The translations under genes were made by a program, and so were the position numbers. A stretch of 64,000 bases of DNA. Source: Tetrahymena elliotti 4EA. Its lineage: Eukaryota > Ciliophora > Oligohymenophorea > Hymenostomatida > Tetrahymenidae. The stretch lies in assembly GCA_000231825.2 (NCBI GenBank), contig JH720300.1:862480-926479 (forward strand), in the 5' to 3' direction. The notes below the pieces were generated by a model. The model worked only from the letters and a program-made list of their open reading frames with translations. It did no database searches and had not been told where the DNA came from. Of this stretch, positions 13,097-24,496 are shown in pieces (positions within the stretch are counted from its first letter, which is position 1; the number at the start of each line of letters is the position of its first letter).

Positions 13097-13717
13097 TCAA
13101 TTCATTATGATGAATTAATTAGCTTGACAAATTTTAAATTAGTTAACATAAGCTACTCTAAGATCTCTAGTTGTTTAAAGAAGGAAGTGAAAAGCTTACT
13201 AATTAGAACTTTCTCTTCCTTAATACCCAGTAGACTACTAACAAATCTTAACTTAAAAAAGTTTTAAAAACTTGCCTGAATGGTGGGCTGGATTTTTGGA
13301 GCGCGGTTCTCCAGTAAAAACTTATTTTGTTAAAATAAGTTAGCTTATATCTTTATGTATCAAGTAAAAAATTGTATTAAAGAGCTAGCTTTTCAGAATA
13401 TCCTTTGATTCCATCTATTTTGTTTAGTTCAGGTTATCAATTTCTCTCGAGTGTAGAATCTCAGCTTTTTCAGATTATATCTTTAGTCTAATATAAATAA
13501 AAATCCATAATATCATTAATATTATTTAGTTATACTCTTTTAAGTATCTCATCTACTCTTCTTACCATCTACTTTTGTGTTGAAACTTCAACTTCCCTCA
13601 AGAATGAGTTCCCTATTTCAGAAATTATAGCAGATTTCCTCTTTTCCAACTTGATAGAATCTGGCTTCTTTGGTTGAGCTTAATTAGATCTACTTTCATT
13701 TTTTCATAGCTATTTTT
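13097..13717 (-). other. Overlapping open frames on minus strand, possible degraded gene
   Basis: Read on the minus strand in ciliate code, one frame is open from about 13717 to TGA at 13470-13472 with a soluble-looking sequence (for instance REVEVSTQKQMVRRVDEIL). A second is open through ATG 13414 to TGA 13097-13099 (105 codons, starting MESKDILKSQ). I found no splice that joins them cleanly, and hairpin copy 2 lies inside the second. The plus strand also has a 125-codon frame from ATG 12554. The region may be a decayed gene or a real gene that I cannot resolve. Confidence 0.25.
13263..13323. repeat. Hairpin element, copy 2
   Basis: TTAAAAACTT...CTGAATGGTGGGCTGGATTTTT, then stem GGAG (13298-13301), loop CGCGGTT, CTCC (13309-13312), then AGTAAAAACTT. 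The flanking blocks match copy 1 while the stem sequence differs but still pairs. Confidence 0.6.
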
Positions 13718-14789
13718 TGCGTATAGGACTCTTTGAAATTAAGAATAAGTTTTTATTAATATTAATTTATTTTTCTTAATTAAGAAAAATTCTTACTTAA
13801 CGAAATCTTAAAAATTTAAAATCAAAAAAAGAATTGTCAAAATTTTTAACAGATCTCCTTTTAATCAATATTTTGTAATAAAATTATTTATTATTCATTA
13901 TTGATTTTAAGTACAAAAATGAATTTTCCCTAATTTATTTTTATGAAACTATTTCTTTATCAAATATTCTCTAAAATTATTTTTTTAAATGATCAAAAAA
14001 AAAGTATTTAATTCCCTTTTAATACTTTATTTTTGTATAATAAAACAATTTTTTTTATTCTTATTTTTTTTAGGAATATTTAATAACACTTTCAAGTTTT
14101 TTTTACTTTTACTTATACAAACTAATTATTTTCTCTTTAAAATATTCAACAAGCATATTTTAAAATGATAATAATTCTTTCAAAATTTTAATTTTAAAAT
14201 CAAACTATTTAATGTAAACAATCACCTAAACATAAAGTTTAGATTATTAAAAATAATTTAAAATGTATTATTTTTAACTATTTTTATTTTATATTTTAAT
14301 TTTTATTCCATATTAAATTTCTTTAATATTTATTTTATCTCTAATTAATAGATTTTTTTATTTATGAGAAATATTTTATGACTAACAACAAAAAAAAAGT
14401 TCTAAATCTTTTAAATAAATAATTTTGATATTGAAAACCTTTGCTCAAACAAATATTAATTCCAAATCGTGGATGGTATTTTGTTAAAGAACGAAATAGA
14501 TTTTAGTAATTATTTATTTTTTTAAAAAAATAGATAGAAATAATACCAAAATTAAAAACATATAACCATAAAGATTAAACAATTACAGCTAATTTATATT
14601 ATTTTTTTATTATAAAATTTGAAATATTTATTTTGATAAAGTATTCATTATTGAAATAAGTAATAAACGGAAGTGAATCAGTAAAGTAGTTATTAGATAA
14701 TTAGTGAGTGAATCAATTAAAATATTGATTATTGATGAAAGAATTCGCAGTAAATTATTTTCATATTTTTTTAATTTTCATTAGTCTTT
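13718..14789. other. Intergenic, nothing recognisable
   Basis: Very AT-rich spacer downstream (relative to its minus-strand orientation) of the kinase gene. No feature seen. Confidence 0.5.
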
Positions 14790-17108
14790 TCATACATTTA
14801 CATTATTATTACCTTCATTTTAATTTATAATTGGCTCTTTAGATTTACTTTTCTTCCTCTTTTTATTTCTTTTTTCTCTTAGCATTGTTAAAAATTCAGT
14901 AAAGTCGATCTATATAACAAATATTTTTATAAAAATAATTAGAAAATAATATATTTATTTAATCAATACCTCTCCATCTCCATTAATATCAGCTTCTTTT
15001 ATAAGTTCATCAATATCTATTTCACCCATAGATATAATATCAGTTCCTAAAATATCTTACAATTCCTATCTTGTGATTTTTCCATCATTATTTTTATCAA
15101 TTTTCAAGAATGCTTAAGTGATGGCTTTATCAGTCTGAAACTCTGGGTTAGCTAAAAATGTAGCTATGAATTCTAAAAAAATGGTTATTTCAAAAAATAA
15201 AAATTAAGCTAAAATACCTGAATAGTCAATTTGACCACTATTATCAAAATCCATAGCTGAGAAAATTTATTTTACTTCACTCTCCTATATGTCAAGATTA
15301 CATTTTTCTTTAAACTACTGGAGACCTTTATATTTTTAAATATTTGAGAATAAAAACAAAATTCGAATAAGATTACCTCCTTTTAATTCTTCTAAGCTAA
15401 TACGTCCATTACCATCTTTGTCTATACTGACAAATATCTTTTTAAAATAAATTTTTGTTGTTGCTTATAAAATAAATGATAAAGAAAATATATTTTACTT
15501 ATTTTAAAACATCCAAATCACTATCTTATATCTATGATGCCATATAAATCAAAATAGTCTTTTTTATACTTTAATTTTAAATTAAAAAAAATATTTTATC
15601 CACAAAAGATGTTACTTTTTAAGTTCAACTATTTTTTTAAGACCTGCTAATGATTCACTTGATATAACTAAATTTTGATTTTCTCTACTTACTTGTTATT
15701 AAACCCATGGATGATTATAACAATCAATATCTGAAAGTCTTTTTTTAGGGTTCTTAACAAGTAATCTAGATATTAAATCTCTTACCTTAAAATTAAAGAT
15801 TTTATAAGATAAAAATAATTAATTTTTATTTGTTTACTTCATTACTGCATTCTAAGAACGCTTTTAAATTTAAATTATAGTTGCATTTTCTAATTGAGTA
15901 AAATATTTCCTAAGCATTTTTGCCATAAAAAGGAGGTGTCCCTGAAAGTAATATATAAAGAATAACTCCAAGAGCCCAGTTATCTACCTATTCACTATAT
16001 TGACCTTCTATAACTTCTGGTGCTATATAATAAGGCTTTTCATCATTTAGTAAGTAAATTAATTCATTTTTATATCAAAGAATTGTATGTCTTACTGTAC
16101 CAGATTGTTATCTTAAAACTTCTCCTTTTTTGAATTTTTTAGAAATACCAAAATCTATCATTTTTATTGTTGTTGGATCTGACTTTTTTTTCAATAAAAA
16201 ATTTTCAGGCTTCAAATCTCTTTTAATAAAAAATAATATTCTTTTAGTGAAATATTTTTATTTTATTGTATTTACCTATGAATTACTCCATTATCATGAA
16301 TATATGATACTGCTGAGAAAAGCTATCTCATAATCAGAGCAGCATCCTTTTCTTATAATCTTTTATTTTAAACAACATACTGAAATAACTCTCCACCTTC
16401 ACAATATCTTTTAATAGTTTCGTTTTTAAAATTAAGTTATGTTTAGAAGATAAAAAAATTAATCAATTAATAATTTTACTCAGTTACTAAGTAAATAGTT
16501 GATTCACTTTCATAGACTTCATACAGTTTTATAATATTAGGGTGATCCTTAAATTTAAAAGATTAAAAAATTACTAAGACTAATTCTTTTAAGTTGCATA
16601 ATAAAAATCAATAAAAGTTTTTGTATTAAAGGTTTACTAGTTCTTTTAAAATATTTATTTCATCTTAAAATTAAACTTTATCAGACAATCTGTCTTTTGC
16701 TACAGCTTTTACTGCCCTTTCATCCCCTACAAGTATTTTATTTACAAACAAAGATTCAATATAAATTTAATTTTTCTTTGTTATCATTCAATTAGCTATC
16801 ATATTTAATCAAAATATTCTTAAAGAATAAACAAACCTGTAATTCTATGTGTTGCTAAGAAAACTACTCCAAATGCTCCTGATCCTAACTCTTTTAGAAA
16901 CTTGTAATCATCTCTAATTTTTTCTATAAAGTAGAACTGTTTATCTGACAGAACAAAAATTTATATAAATCATACTTTTGTTAGAATATCTAAAAAACAT
17001 TTGCTTATTTACAATAAACTATTATTTCATTTGGTATTCCTCATTTTAATTACCACTTGTTTTGACTAATTTGATATTTTATGCATCGCCACTAATTATC
17101 TCGCTCAT
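14790..17108 (-). CDS. Calcium-dependent protein kinase (CDPK), multi-exon
   Basis: A minus-strand gene, ATG 17108-17106, TGA 14792-14790, with about ten exons and short GT...AG introns. The kinase domain is complete: Gly loop GSGAFGVV, Lys in RAVKAVAK, HRDLKPEN, DFG in MIDFGISKK, and TPYYIAPEV. A junction segment follows (SESLAGLKKIVELKK), then four EF-hands with loops DKDGNGRISLEE, DFDNSGQIDYSE, DKNNDGKITRQE and DINGDGEIDFTE, and a short basic tail. This kinase-junction-EF layout defines plant/protist CDPKs: Ser/Thr kinases switched on by calcium binding. Examples of exons: 16837 upward (first), 16638-16726, and from 16547 down. All catalytic and ligand residues look intact. There is no N-terminal myristoylation signal (MSEII). 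The start of the first exon is uncertain because a 31-nt or about 107-nt intron is possible there. Confidence 0.93.
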
Positions 17109-17814
17109 ACTTCACCAGTGAAATTTATAAAATGAAAAATTGTTTGAGTGTATTTATTATTCTTAGTAAAAGAAACAAAACAACTTATAAATAAATAGAT
17201 CTAATACAAATAATAACAAATTATTAAAAATAATTTAACTTTTCTGTCTTAATAATCTAATCAATCAATGACAAAAGTTATATCCTAATTCTTAATCTAT
17301 GTAAAAGGAATGGGCAATCAAGTAAATATTCGAATTTCATCATACATTTTATTGACCTTCTTGGAAAATAAATATAAACACATCATACTAATTTCGATAT
17401 CTAAGCAAAAACATAATGACTTGAAATCGCTGTAAATTATCTAAATAGATTTCATATTGGGCTATACAAATAATTCCTTTGATTAAATTCTTAGTATAAT
17501 AGAAATCACTGACCTAAAAAGTGTTATGTTTTACAATACCAAAGCTTTAATCAAAACATTGATTTTTACTAAATAATTTATTCACAAATTAAACACCCAA
17601 AAGTACAAACCATTTTTATTTTTTTTTGTTTTATTGTAAATTTTAATCTAATTTATTTATCGTTTTTCAAGATTTCATTTTTTCTTTTTATTTGACAATG
17701 ATATTTATTTGTTGTGTTGATAGCATAGATTCTACTGAGTTTGATATTATGATTAAGTAAGATCTATTATTAAGTTTTAGTTAATAAATTTTAATTATAT
17801 TTATTAAAAATTTT

Positions 17815-17821
17815 TAAAAAG
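17815..17821 (-). terminator. Pol III terminator of tRNA-Asp
   Basis: Directly after the tRNA on the minus strand comes GC and then a run of T residues, the usual RNA polymerase III stop signal. Confidence 0.8.
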
Positions 17822-17893
17822 CTCCGAGACCGGGAATTGAACCCGGGTCTCCTGCGTGACAGGCAGGAATACTAACCACTATACTATCTCGGA
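17822..17893 (-). tRNA. tRNA-Asp (anticodon GTC)
   Basis: On the minus strand a 72-nt cloverleaf folds. The acceptor arms TCCGAGA and TCTCGGA pair, with discriminator G. The D arm contains AGTGGTTAGTA, the anticodon arm CCTGC-CTGTCAC-GCAGG shows anticodon GTC, and the T arm CCGGGTTCAATTCCCGG is perfect and contains the internal B box. There is no intron. The CCA end is not encoded, as usual in eukaryotes. Confidence 0.97.
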
Positions 17894-18089
17894 TTGAATA
17901 TAATATTTAATAAATAATTTATGATATTTTATTAACTTTAAATTGAAACATTAAGCAAAATATTCAGGTTTCAATTATTATAATTCTTATCAGAAATTAA
18001 GGGTTATTTATAAACAAAAAAAAAACAAGATTATTTCAAATTACAATAATTAAACAAAACTTTATAAATTATTAATCTTCATTTGAAAT

Positions 18090-20933
18090 ATGATCAAATT
18101 GCCTGACATAACTAGTGATTTTACTTTTGCTACTCATCACTCTGAAATTGACATTCAATATGTATTTGAGTAATAGAAAGACTCAACATAGATATCTTTT
18201 AGTTCTTAACTAAGTTATTCGTTTTCAATTGTTTTAGGTAATTATATGAAGCTAATTAAGAATATTACTCATTTATAATTAAGAATTCTTCCTAATTAAA
18301 TTGGCGCAGTTGGGATAACTGGTATTTCAAAAGGCCTATGGTTTCTTGATAACTTAGAGGATTTATATTTGGAAATATAAAATAATAATATAAATGAAGT
18401 AGGATGCTAGGGTTTGTGCGTTGGCATATCAACACTACATCATTTGAAGTCATTAAGTTTAATTATTGGTGAATGTAATTATATCAAAGATGATGGAGTT
18501 AAGTCTATTAGCTACTCAATTAAGTCTCTTGTAAAGTTAGAGAAGCTTGTACTGATATTTGAGGATAACTTACTTGAATAAAAGAGTGGGCATCATTTGG
18601 GATAAGGAATCAAAGGCTTAAATCTAAAAGAATTTATGTTAACTATTAACCCTGGAAATTAAATACAATCAGAAGGGGCTTAAGGAATATCTTTAGGTTT
18701 AAGTGAATTAACTAATTTAGAGGTTTTATAAATGGTAATCATTAATAATAAGATAGGTTAACCAGGATTTTAAAGCCTTGGAGAAGCCATTTAAAAGATA
18801 TAAAATTTGTAAAAACTATCATTGTGCTTATCATAAACAAATGTAAAGTTAAATGAGTCAAATAACATTAGCTAAGCTGTTAAAAATTTAAAGAACTTAA
18901 ATTATCTCTTTTTGGACATTCAAAAGGATTAAGAAGTAGGTTTGTCATTAGTAAATTTAGTTAATTTGACTTACTTAAATATCAAGCTCTCAGATAAAGT
19001 TGGTCGCTTAGGTGTAATAAATTTTGGTTAAGGCATAAAAAGACTTTTTAATCTCATTGAGCTTTCTATATTTGTAGAAAAATTTAACAAAATGGATCCT
19101 TATAGTGTGTAAGAGATTTGTGAATCTCTCAAAAATTTGTAAAAATTAGAAAAACTTTCTTTTATACTAGATAGTAGTAACAACGTTTAAGATGGAGCTG
19201 TTTATATAGGAGATGCTTTATAAAATTTAATTAAATTGACATATTTAAAACTTCATATTCTAAGAGAGAATGATATATGCTTCTAAAGTGCTCAAGTCAT
19301 TGGATAAAGTTTTAAATAACTAACTAGTCTGGAAATATTAAATTTGGAAATAGGAAGTCTTAATAATATAACTACAGAGGGCTTGGTATCAATATCAGAG
19401 GGAATCTCTTGTTTAATTAATCTGAAAGACCTTAAAATAGTTATTGGCTCTAAAAATAAAATAAATAATCAAGCAGGTTATAATGAATTTTCTAAAAATA
19501 TAAATAAGCTGAAACAATTAGAATGTCTTCATTTTTAGATTGGTAGTGAAGGTTTAACTTAAATAGGAGATATTTACCGTGACCTGATTAACCTAAAGTA
19601 ATTATCATTTGTTGTGGTGACTGACAATTAAATCAAAAATAGTGCAGGTATAGGTCTAGGATTTCATAATTTAATTAACCTAACCTCACTAACATTTTAA
19701 ATTGAATCTGGAAATGAAATAGGTGAAGAAGGTGCTAGCAAAATTGCTTTAGGATTCTCCTACCTTGTAAATCTAAGACAATTACGTATTGCATTTGGAT
19801 GCCATAACCTTGTATAAAAGGAAGGGGCTACTTAGTTAGGAAAGAATATTTCAAAATTAACAAATTTAGAAGAATTATATTTATAAATAGATGAAGATAA
19901 TTAAATACAGCAAGAGGGAATGTTGAGTTTAAGCAGTGAATTATCTAAACTTCAATCACTAAAAAAGCTAGATTTAAATATTTAAGAACCATATGTGATG
20001 TCTGCAATTTCTTTGTTAAAAAATAATACAAACCTAAACAGTGAATCTTTTAATTTTAGTAATAAAACAAGAAATGATTTCCATTATTAACGCAGCACAA
20101 AAGAAGAAATAGAAATATTGGGAATCCCTTATTATTTTAATCTTTATTTAAGCTGTAGTCTTTACAGTATTATACCAGGACTTAGAGTTCTTACAAGTTT
20201 GACTAGCTTAACAATAATGTAAAATAAATAAAATCTAAGTAGTTAGACTTTAACAGATTTGAGTCATTCCATTTAACAACTCCCTAACCTAAAGTAATTA
20301 GATTTATAGTTTTTAAATTCTGATTTTTCATTTTAGATAGTTAGAAAAATTTGTGAATGTTTTGGCAAATTAGTTAATTTGGAAAGTTTGAAATTTGTAA
20401 TAATTAATAGCTTTAGTTTTAAACAAAAAGATTAGTGTTAAATTCCTTCATTAGCAACATCCTTAAAAAAATTAAAGAATTTAAAGAATCTTTCATTTAT
20501 AATTGATTATGAATTTGATAAAGAAAGTTATAAAAAGCTAGGATAGGGTATTAACTCTTTGGTAAATCTTGAAAGCTTGGAGTTTTTTGTTTACAATTAT
20601 TCTCTTGTAAAAGACTGGTTTACAGACTTGAAAAATCTTAAAAAATTAATTTTAAATTATATATTTGGATACTCTTAATAAACAAAAATTACAGGAATGT
20701 TTTCAGAACTTTATAAGTAAGTATCTCATTTAAAAAAAATAAATTGCTTCAAAGTGTTATGCCTCAGAAGCTATAGATTGAATCTTTTTGAATTTCCTGT
20801 TCAATAAACCTTAGAATAATTAAATGAGCTTAGGTATTTGGAAATAAATACATCAAATTTACAAATAGATAAGTAACATCTTCTTAACTTATCAATCAGA
20901 ACTTAAAAAAGATTAGTTGTGCTCTAGTTATGA
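18090..20933 (+). CDS. Leucine-rich-repeat (RNI-like) protein, 947 residues
   Basis: A single long exon, ATG 18090, TGA 20931-20933, exactly 948 codons with dozens of in-frame TAA/TAG as Gln. The protein is almost entirely tandem leucine-rich repeats of the ribonuclease-inhibitor-like type, about 45-50 residues each, in which units such as LTNLEVLQM or LINLKDLKIVIG alternate with G...GLG/GISxGI helices and N-I-G turn motifs. No signal peptide, membrane segment or catalytic domain is seen, so a cytosolic binding scaffold is likely. Such LRR proteins form a very large family in Tetrahymena and mostly have no assigned role. Unlike the LRR gene at 40.6-43.8 kb it has no introns, so it is a different subfamily or a retro-copy. 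Confidence 0.9.
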
Positions 20934-21735
20934 AATCAAATTCATTATAAAATTTATATATGTAAAAATTTATATCAAAAAATTGTTTAAGTTATCTTTG
21001 TTAAAGAGAAAATCTTTATTGATAAAAAAATATATTTTTAAATATATATTTATAATAATATCTCTCAAGATAGATCCTAAGATCTTTTAATAGGAATACA
21101 TGCATCCAAGTAATATTATCGTAATATATGTTATAAAATGGATAATTACTGAGTCCTTGGAATTACATAAAATTTATAAACAAATTAATGTTAAACTCCA
21201 GAGAAGTTTAAGCTCAAATCAACCATATATTCATTAATGGACTTCAATAATTTGCTATTTATATCTTAAAATACAATTTAATATTTTTTTTCACAAGTTA
21301 GCTTTATGAAAGTATCTAAAGTATGAAAATAATTAAATGAAAGTTAAAATAATTATGAAAAAAAAACTAATTCATTTAATGATTTTTTTTTTGTATCTTT
21401 TCATAATTTAGTTGAAAATTATTATTATAATTTCTTAATTTTATTTCTTCACTCAAATATATTCAAAATAAAAATGATTAGAACAGGATATTTGGAGATT
21501 AAACTTGAGTAAATACAAAATATATATAATAAATAAAAAGAAATTATTAATAAAATTACACAAAATTAATTTAAGTATTTGTTTATATTAAATTTAATAG
21601 ATATTATTGGCATTTATTTATGTTTCTATATAATAGGTATGAAGGTAGGTTGGTTGTATGGTTATTTGGTATTTGTTTCGGAAAGAAACTCATTCATATT
21701 TTTCAAAATTCACTTTAATTATTATTATTTTTAAA
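20934..21735. other. Intergenic, convergent 3' regions
   Basis: Spacer between the converging LRR gene and gamma-tubulin gene. AT-rich with homopolymers; no further feature seen. Confidence 0.5.
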
Positions 21736-23632
21736 TCAGTTTTCATCTTCCAATTCATCATCAAAGTAATCTAAGTAATTAGGTTCTTCAGCGGCTTTAT
21801 ATTCTTCTATTAATTGTTATACTACTTCCCTATTTTAATAAATTAGAAAATATTGAGCTTGCTTCATTTCAATTTTAAAAATATTTACTTGGAATCGTCG
21901 AACTCCTCTATGTTAAAAGAATCAACCTTTTTAAACTATTCTAAATAAGCATTCTTTTTTCTCATTATGTCAAAGTTAGAAATAATCTTTTCAAAAAGCT
22001 TTTAAATTTTAAGAATAAAAATATTTTTCATGCAATTTTTCTTCTAATTAAAATTACTGTGTGGATGCTTGTATGGTTAGCTAACATAAGACCACTAACT
22101 TTATGAGAAGTTTCTATATATGGCGATTTTTTAGATAAAGCTACTTAGATAGAAGCAGGCCCCCAATTAATAAAATTAGCTTTTTAAAAAAATATTGATT
22201 ATTAAATAAGACATTTATATATTTATTTAATTACCTAATTTTCTTTCTCTAATACGTTAGAGAGATTTATGAATTTATGATGCATCAACTTCTCCTTGAA
22301 TTACATTCATAATTGAAATATATTATCCTTTTTTAGTAGAAGCGCTGACCATGATATTTTTTGTTTAGAGTAATCTTCTCATGACATCTAAAACTGTAGT
22401 CTTTCTAATAGTCTTGATATGTCTATCAATAGAAATAGGAGTATAACCTGTCATTAAGAAATGGCATTTAGGAGTAGGAACAAGAGATGCAAGCATACCA
22501 ACTAAATCGTTATTCATATAACCAGGATATCTGAGAGTAGTAGTACATGCTGCCATAACAGTTGAAACTAAGGAATTAGTAGTTTCAATAGTTGGGTTTT
22601 CTAATTTTAATCTGTCTTGTGCTATTTTTTCTAATGCATTATTATCTAAAACAGTTGTAGCATCTGAATTAAGAGCAAGTCTTTTTAATGTCAATAAAGA
22701 ATTATAAGGATGTACAACACCATCTGTATGTCCACTAGGGAAGACAGAGTAAGTCTTTATAATTTTTTTAGGGAATCTGTCATTTAATCTCTCCAATAAA
22801 TAAGAACCAACACCTGAGCCAGTACCACCAGCAATACTATGTATCAAAAGAAAAGCTTCAAAACTATCAGAAGTATCAGCTTCTCTGTCTATCATATCAA
22901 GTAGATCATCTTGAACTAATTTATTTAATTTAAAAAGTTTTTATTATTAATATTCATTTTTTTGTATATTTGCTAAGTCATTTTTAATGCAAACTTTTAT
23001 TGAAACAATTAAAAAAGTTTAATTGTTTTTATGCCATTTTTATTATTTTTTAATCACAAAATTCTAACTTTTTAGATTTTTTCTTTTTTTCATTAACCTA
23101 AAATCTTTTAATTGATTTCCTCTTCTTTCGCAAATAAATTTTAAAATATAAATTTTCTATTTGATAAATGCTTACTTTTATTTGCTTCTTGATAGCCATA
23201 TGCCCACACATTACCAGCACCTGAACCATCAGTTCCATAAAAAATATTTTCAGGGTTATAGAGAGAGCTATAATCAGATTGCTTTACAATTCTTTTAAGG
23301 ACTCTATCTTCTAAATCAATAAGACAAGCTCTAGGAATGTAATGCTAATCATCTGCTTGATAAAAGAAAACTTCCTTTCTATCATCAGTATTTGTTGCAT
23401 ATTCTTATAGGATACCTTCTTGGTTTATACCATGCTCTAAACAAAGCTATTTCCAAAACTCCATACCAACTTGAGTTTTAAAAAAGTAATTAATAAATAA
23501 TGTCCAATCATAAAGCTTCTCAAAACTAAAATAGACCCATCAATAAATAAAAATGATTAATTTGAAATAAACCAAATAAATACTTTGATTTCCGCATTGG
23601 CCAACTTAAAGTGTAATGATATCTCTAGGCAT
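21736..23632 (-). CDS. GTU1: Gamma-tubulin
   Basis: A minus-strand gene of six exons: 23584-23632, 23176-23469, 22235-22915, 22058-22179, 21889-21998 and 21736-21829. The sum is 1,350 nt, giving 449 residues, the normal family length. It begins [18 protein letters not shown] and carries the tubulin GTP-binding loop [34 protein letters not shown] and [15 protein letters not shown] are diagnostic of gamma-tubulin rather than alpha or beta. The acidic tail reads [13 protein letters not shown]. It nucleates microtubules as part of the gamma-tubulin complex at basal bodies and other organising centres. All splice sites are GT...AG and phases agree. The symbol GTU1 is the Tetrahymena gamma-tubulin name as I recall it, so it depends on the genus assignment. 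Confidence 0.97.
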
Positions 23633-24496
23633 TTTTGATTATGAATTGGCTATATAAAAATATTCCTTTATTATGTATTATTGCTTGGTTTACTTTTATT
23701 AAATTTCTAAGTTATTATTTAAATCTTAATCAATTGTATAAATCACAAACTATAAATTAGATCTTCTATCTACATTTAATATCAATAAAATTTGAAATTT
23801 TTTCTTTTTAAATTAAAATTTGCGCAAAACTCACACCATTATATTAATTCACTCAATATTCTTTTTCTAATCTAAATAAACCCCGCTCATTTTTAATTGA
23901 TTATTTCTTATCAAGAATCTTTTGAACAAAAATAAATTGAATTTTCTATATTAAATTTTGCTCAAATAATAAAAAACTCTAAATTACTTTTTGTGTTCAA
24001 TAAAATAAATTTTATGAAAACTGATTTTAAAACTAAGGATATTTATGTTAAAATTGTAAAATAATATTTTCAAAAAAGCAAGTCAATTAAATTTAAAATT
24101 AAAAAGTTAACCTTTTCAATAACCCCCAATCGAATTAAATCTTTTATTATAAAATAAATAGTAAAGTACAGGAATCCACACGAACTATTATTGTTCAAAC
24201 AATATAAAAGCTATATATTCTCTAATTATTTACACTAAAACTAATTAGAAAATGAAATTAGATTAATATTTTATTTTTGAGATATTTTAAATAAAATAAA
24301 TCAAAGAATAGCTCAAAAATATTATTTTATTTTAAAAAAATTAGATTGAGGAAAGTATTATTGATTGATAAATAAAATAAATTATTTTAAATTCATAAAA
24401 TAAATAATTTACATAAAAAATTAAATTAAAAAATGTCAGTTCTCAGGTGTTGTTTTATAATTAAAAAGTTTCAATGTTTAATCATAAAATATGTTT
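23633..24496. other. Intergenic; gamma-tubulin upstream region
   Basis: AT-rich spacer between the gamma-tubulin start and the cyclin stop codon (both minus strand). It should contain the tubulin promoter and the cyclin 3' UTR, but no specific motif is recognisable. Confidence 0.5.
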
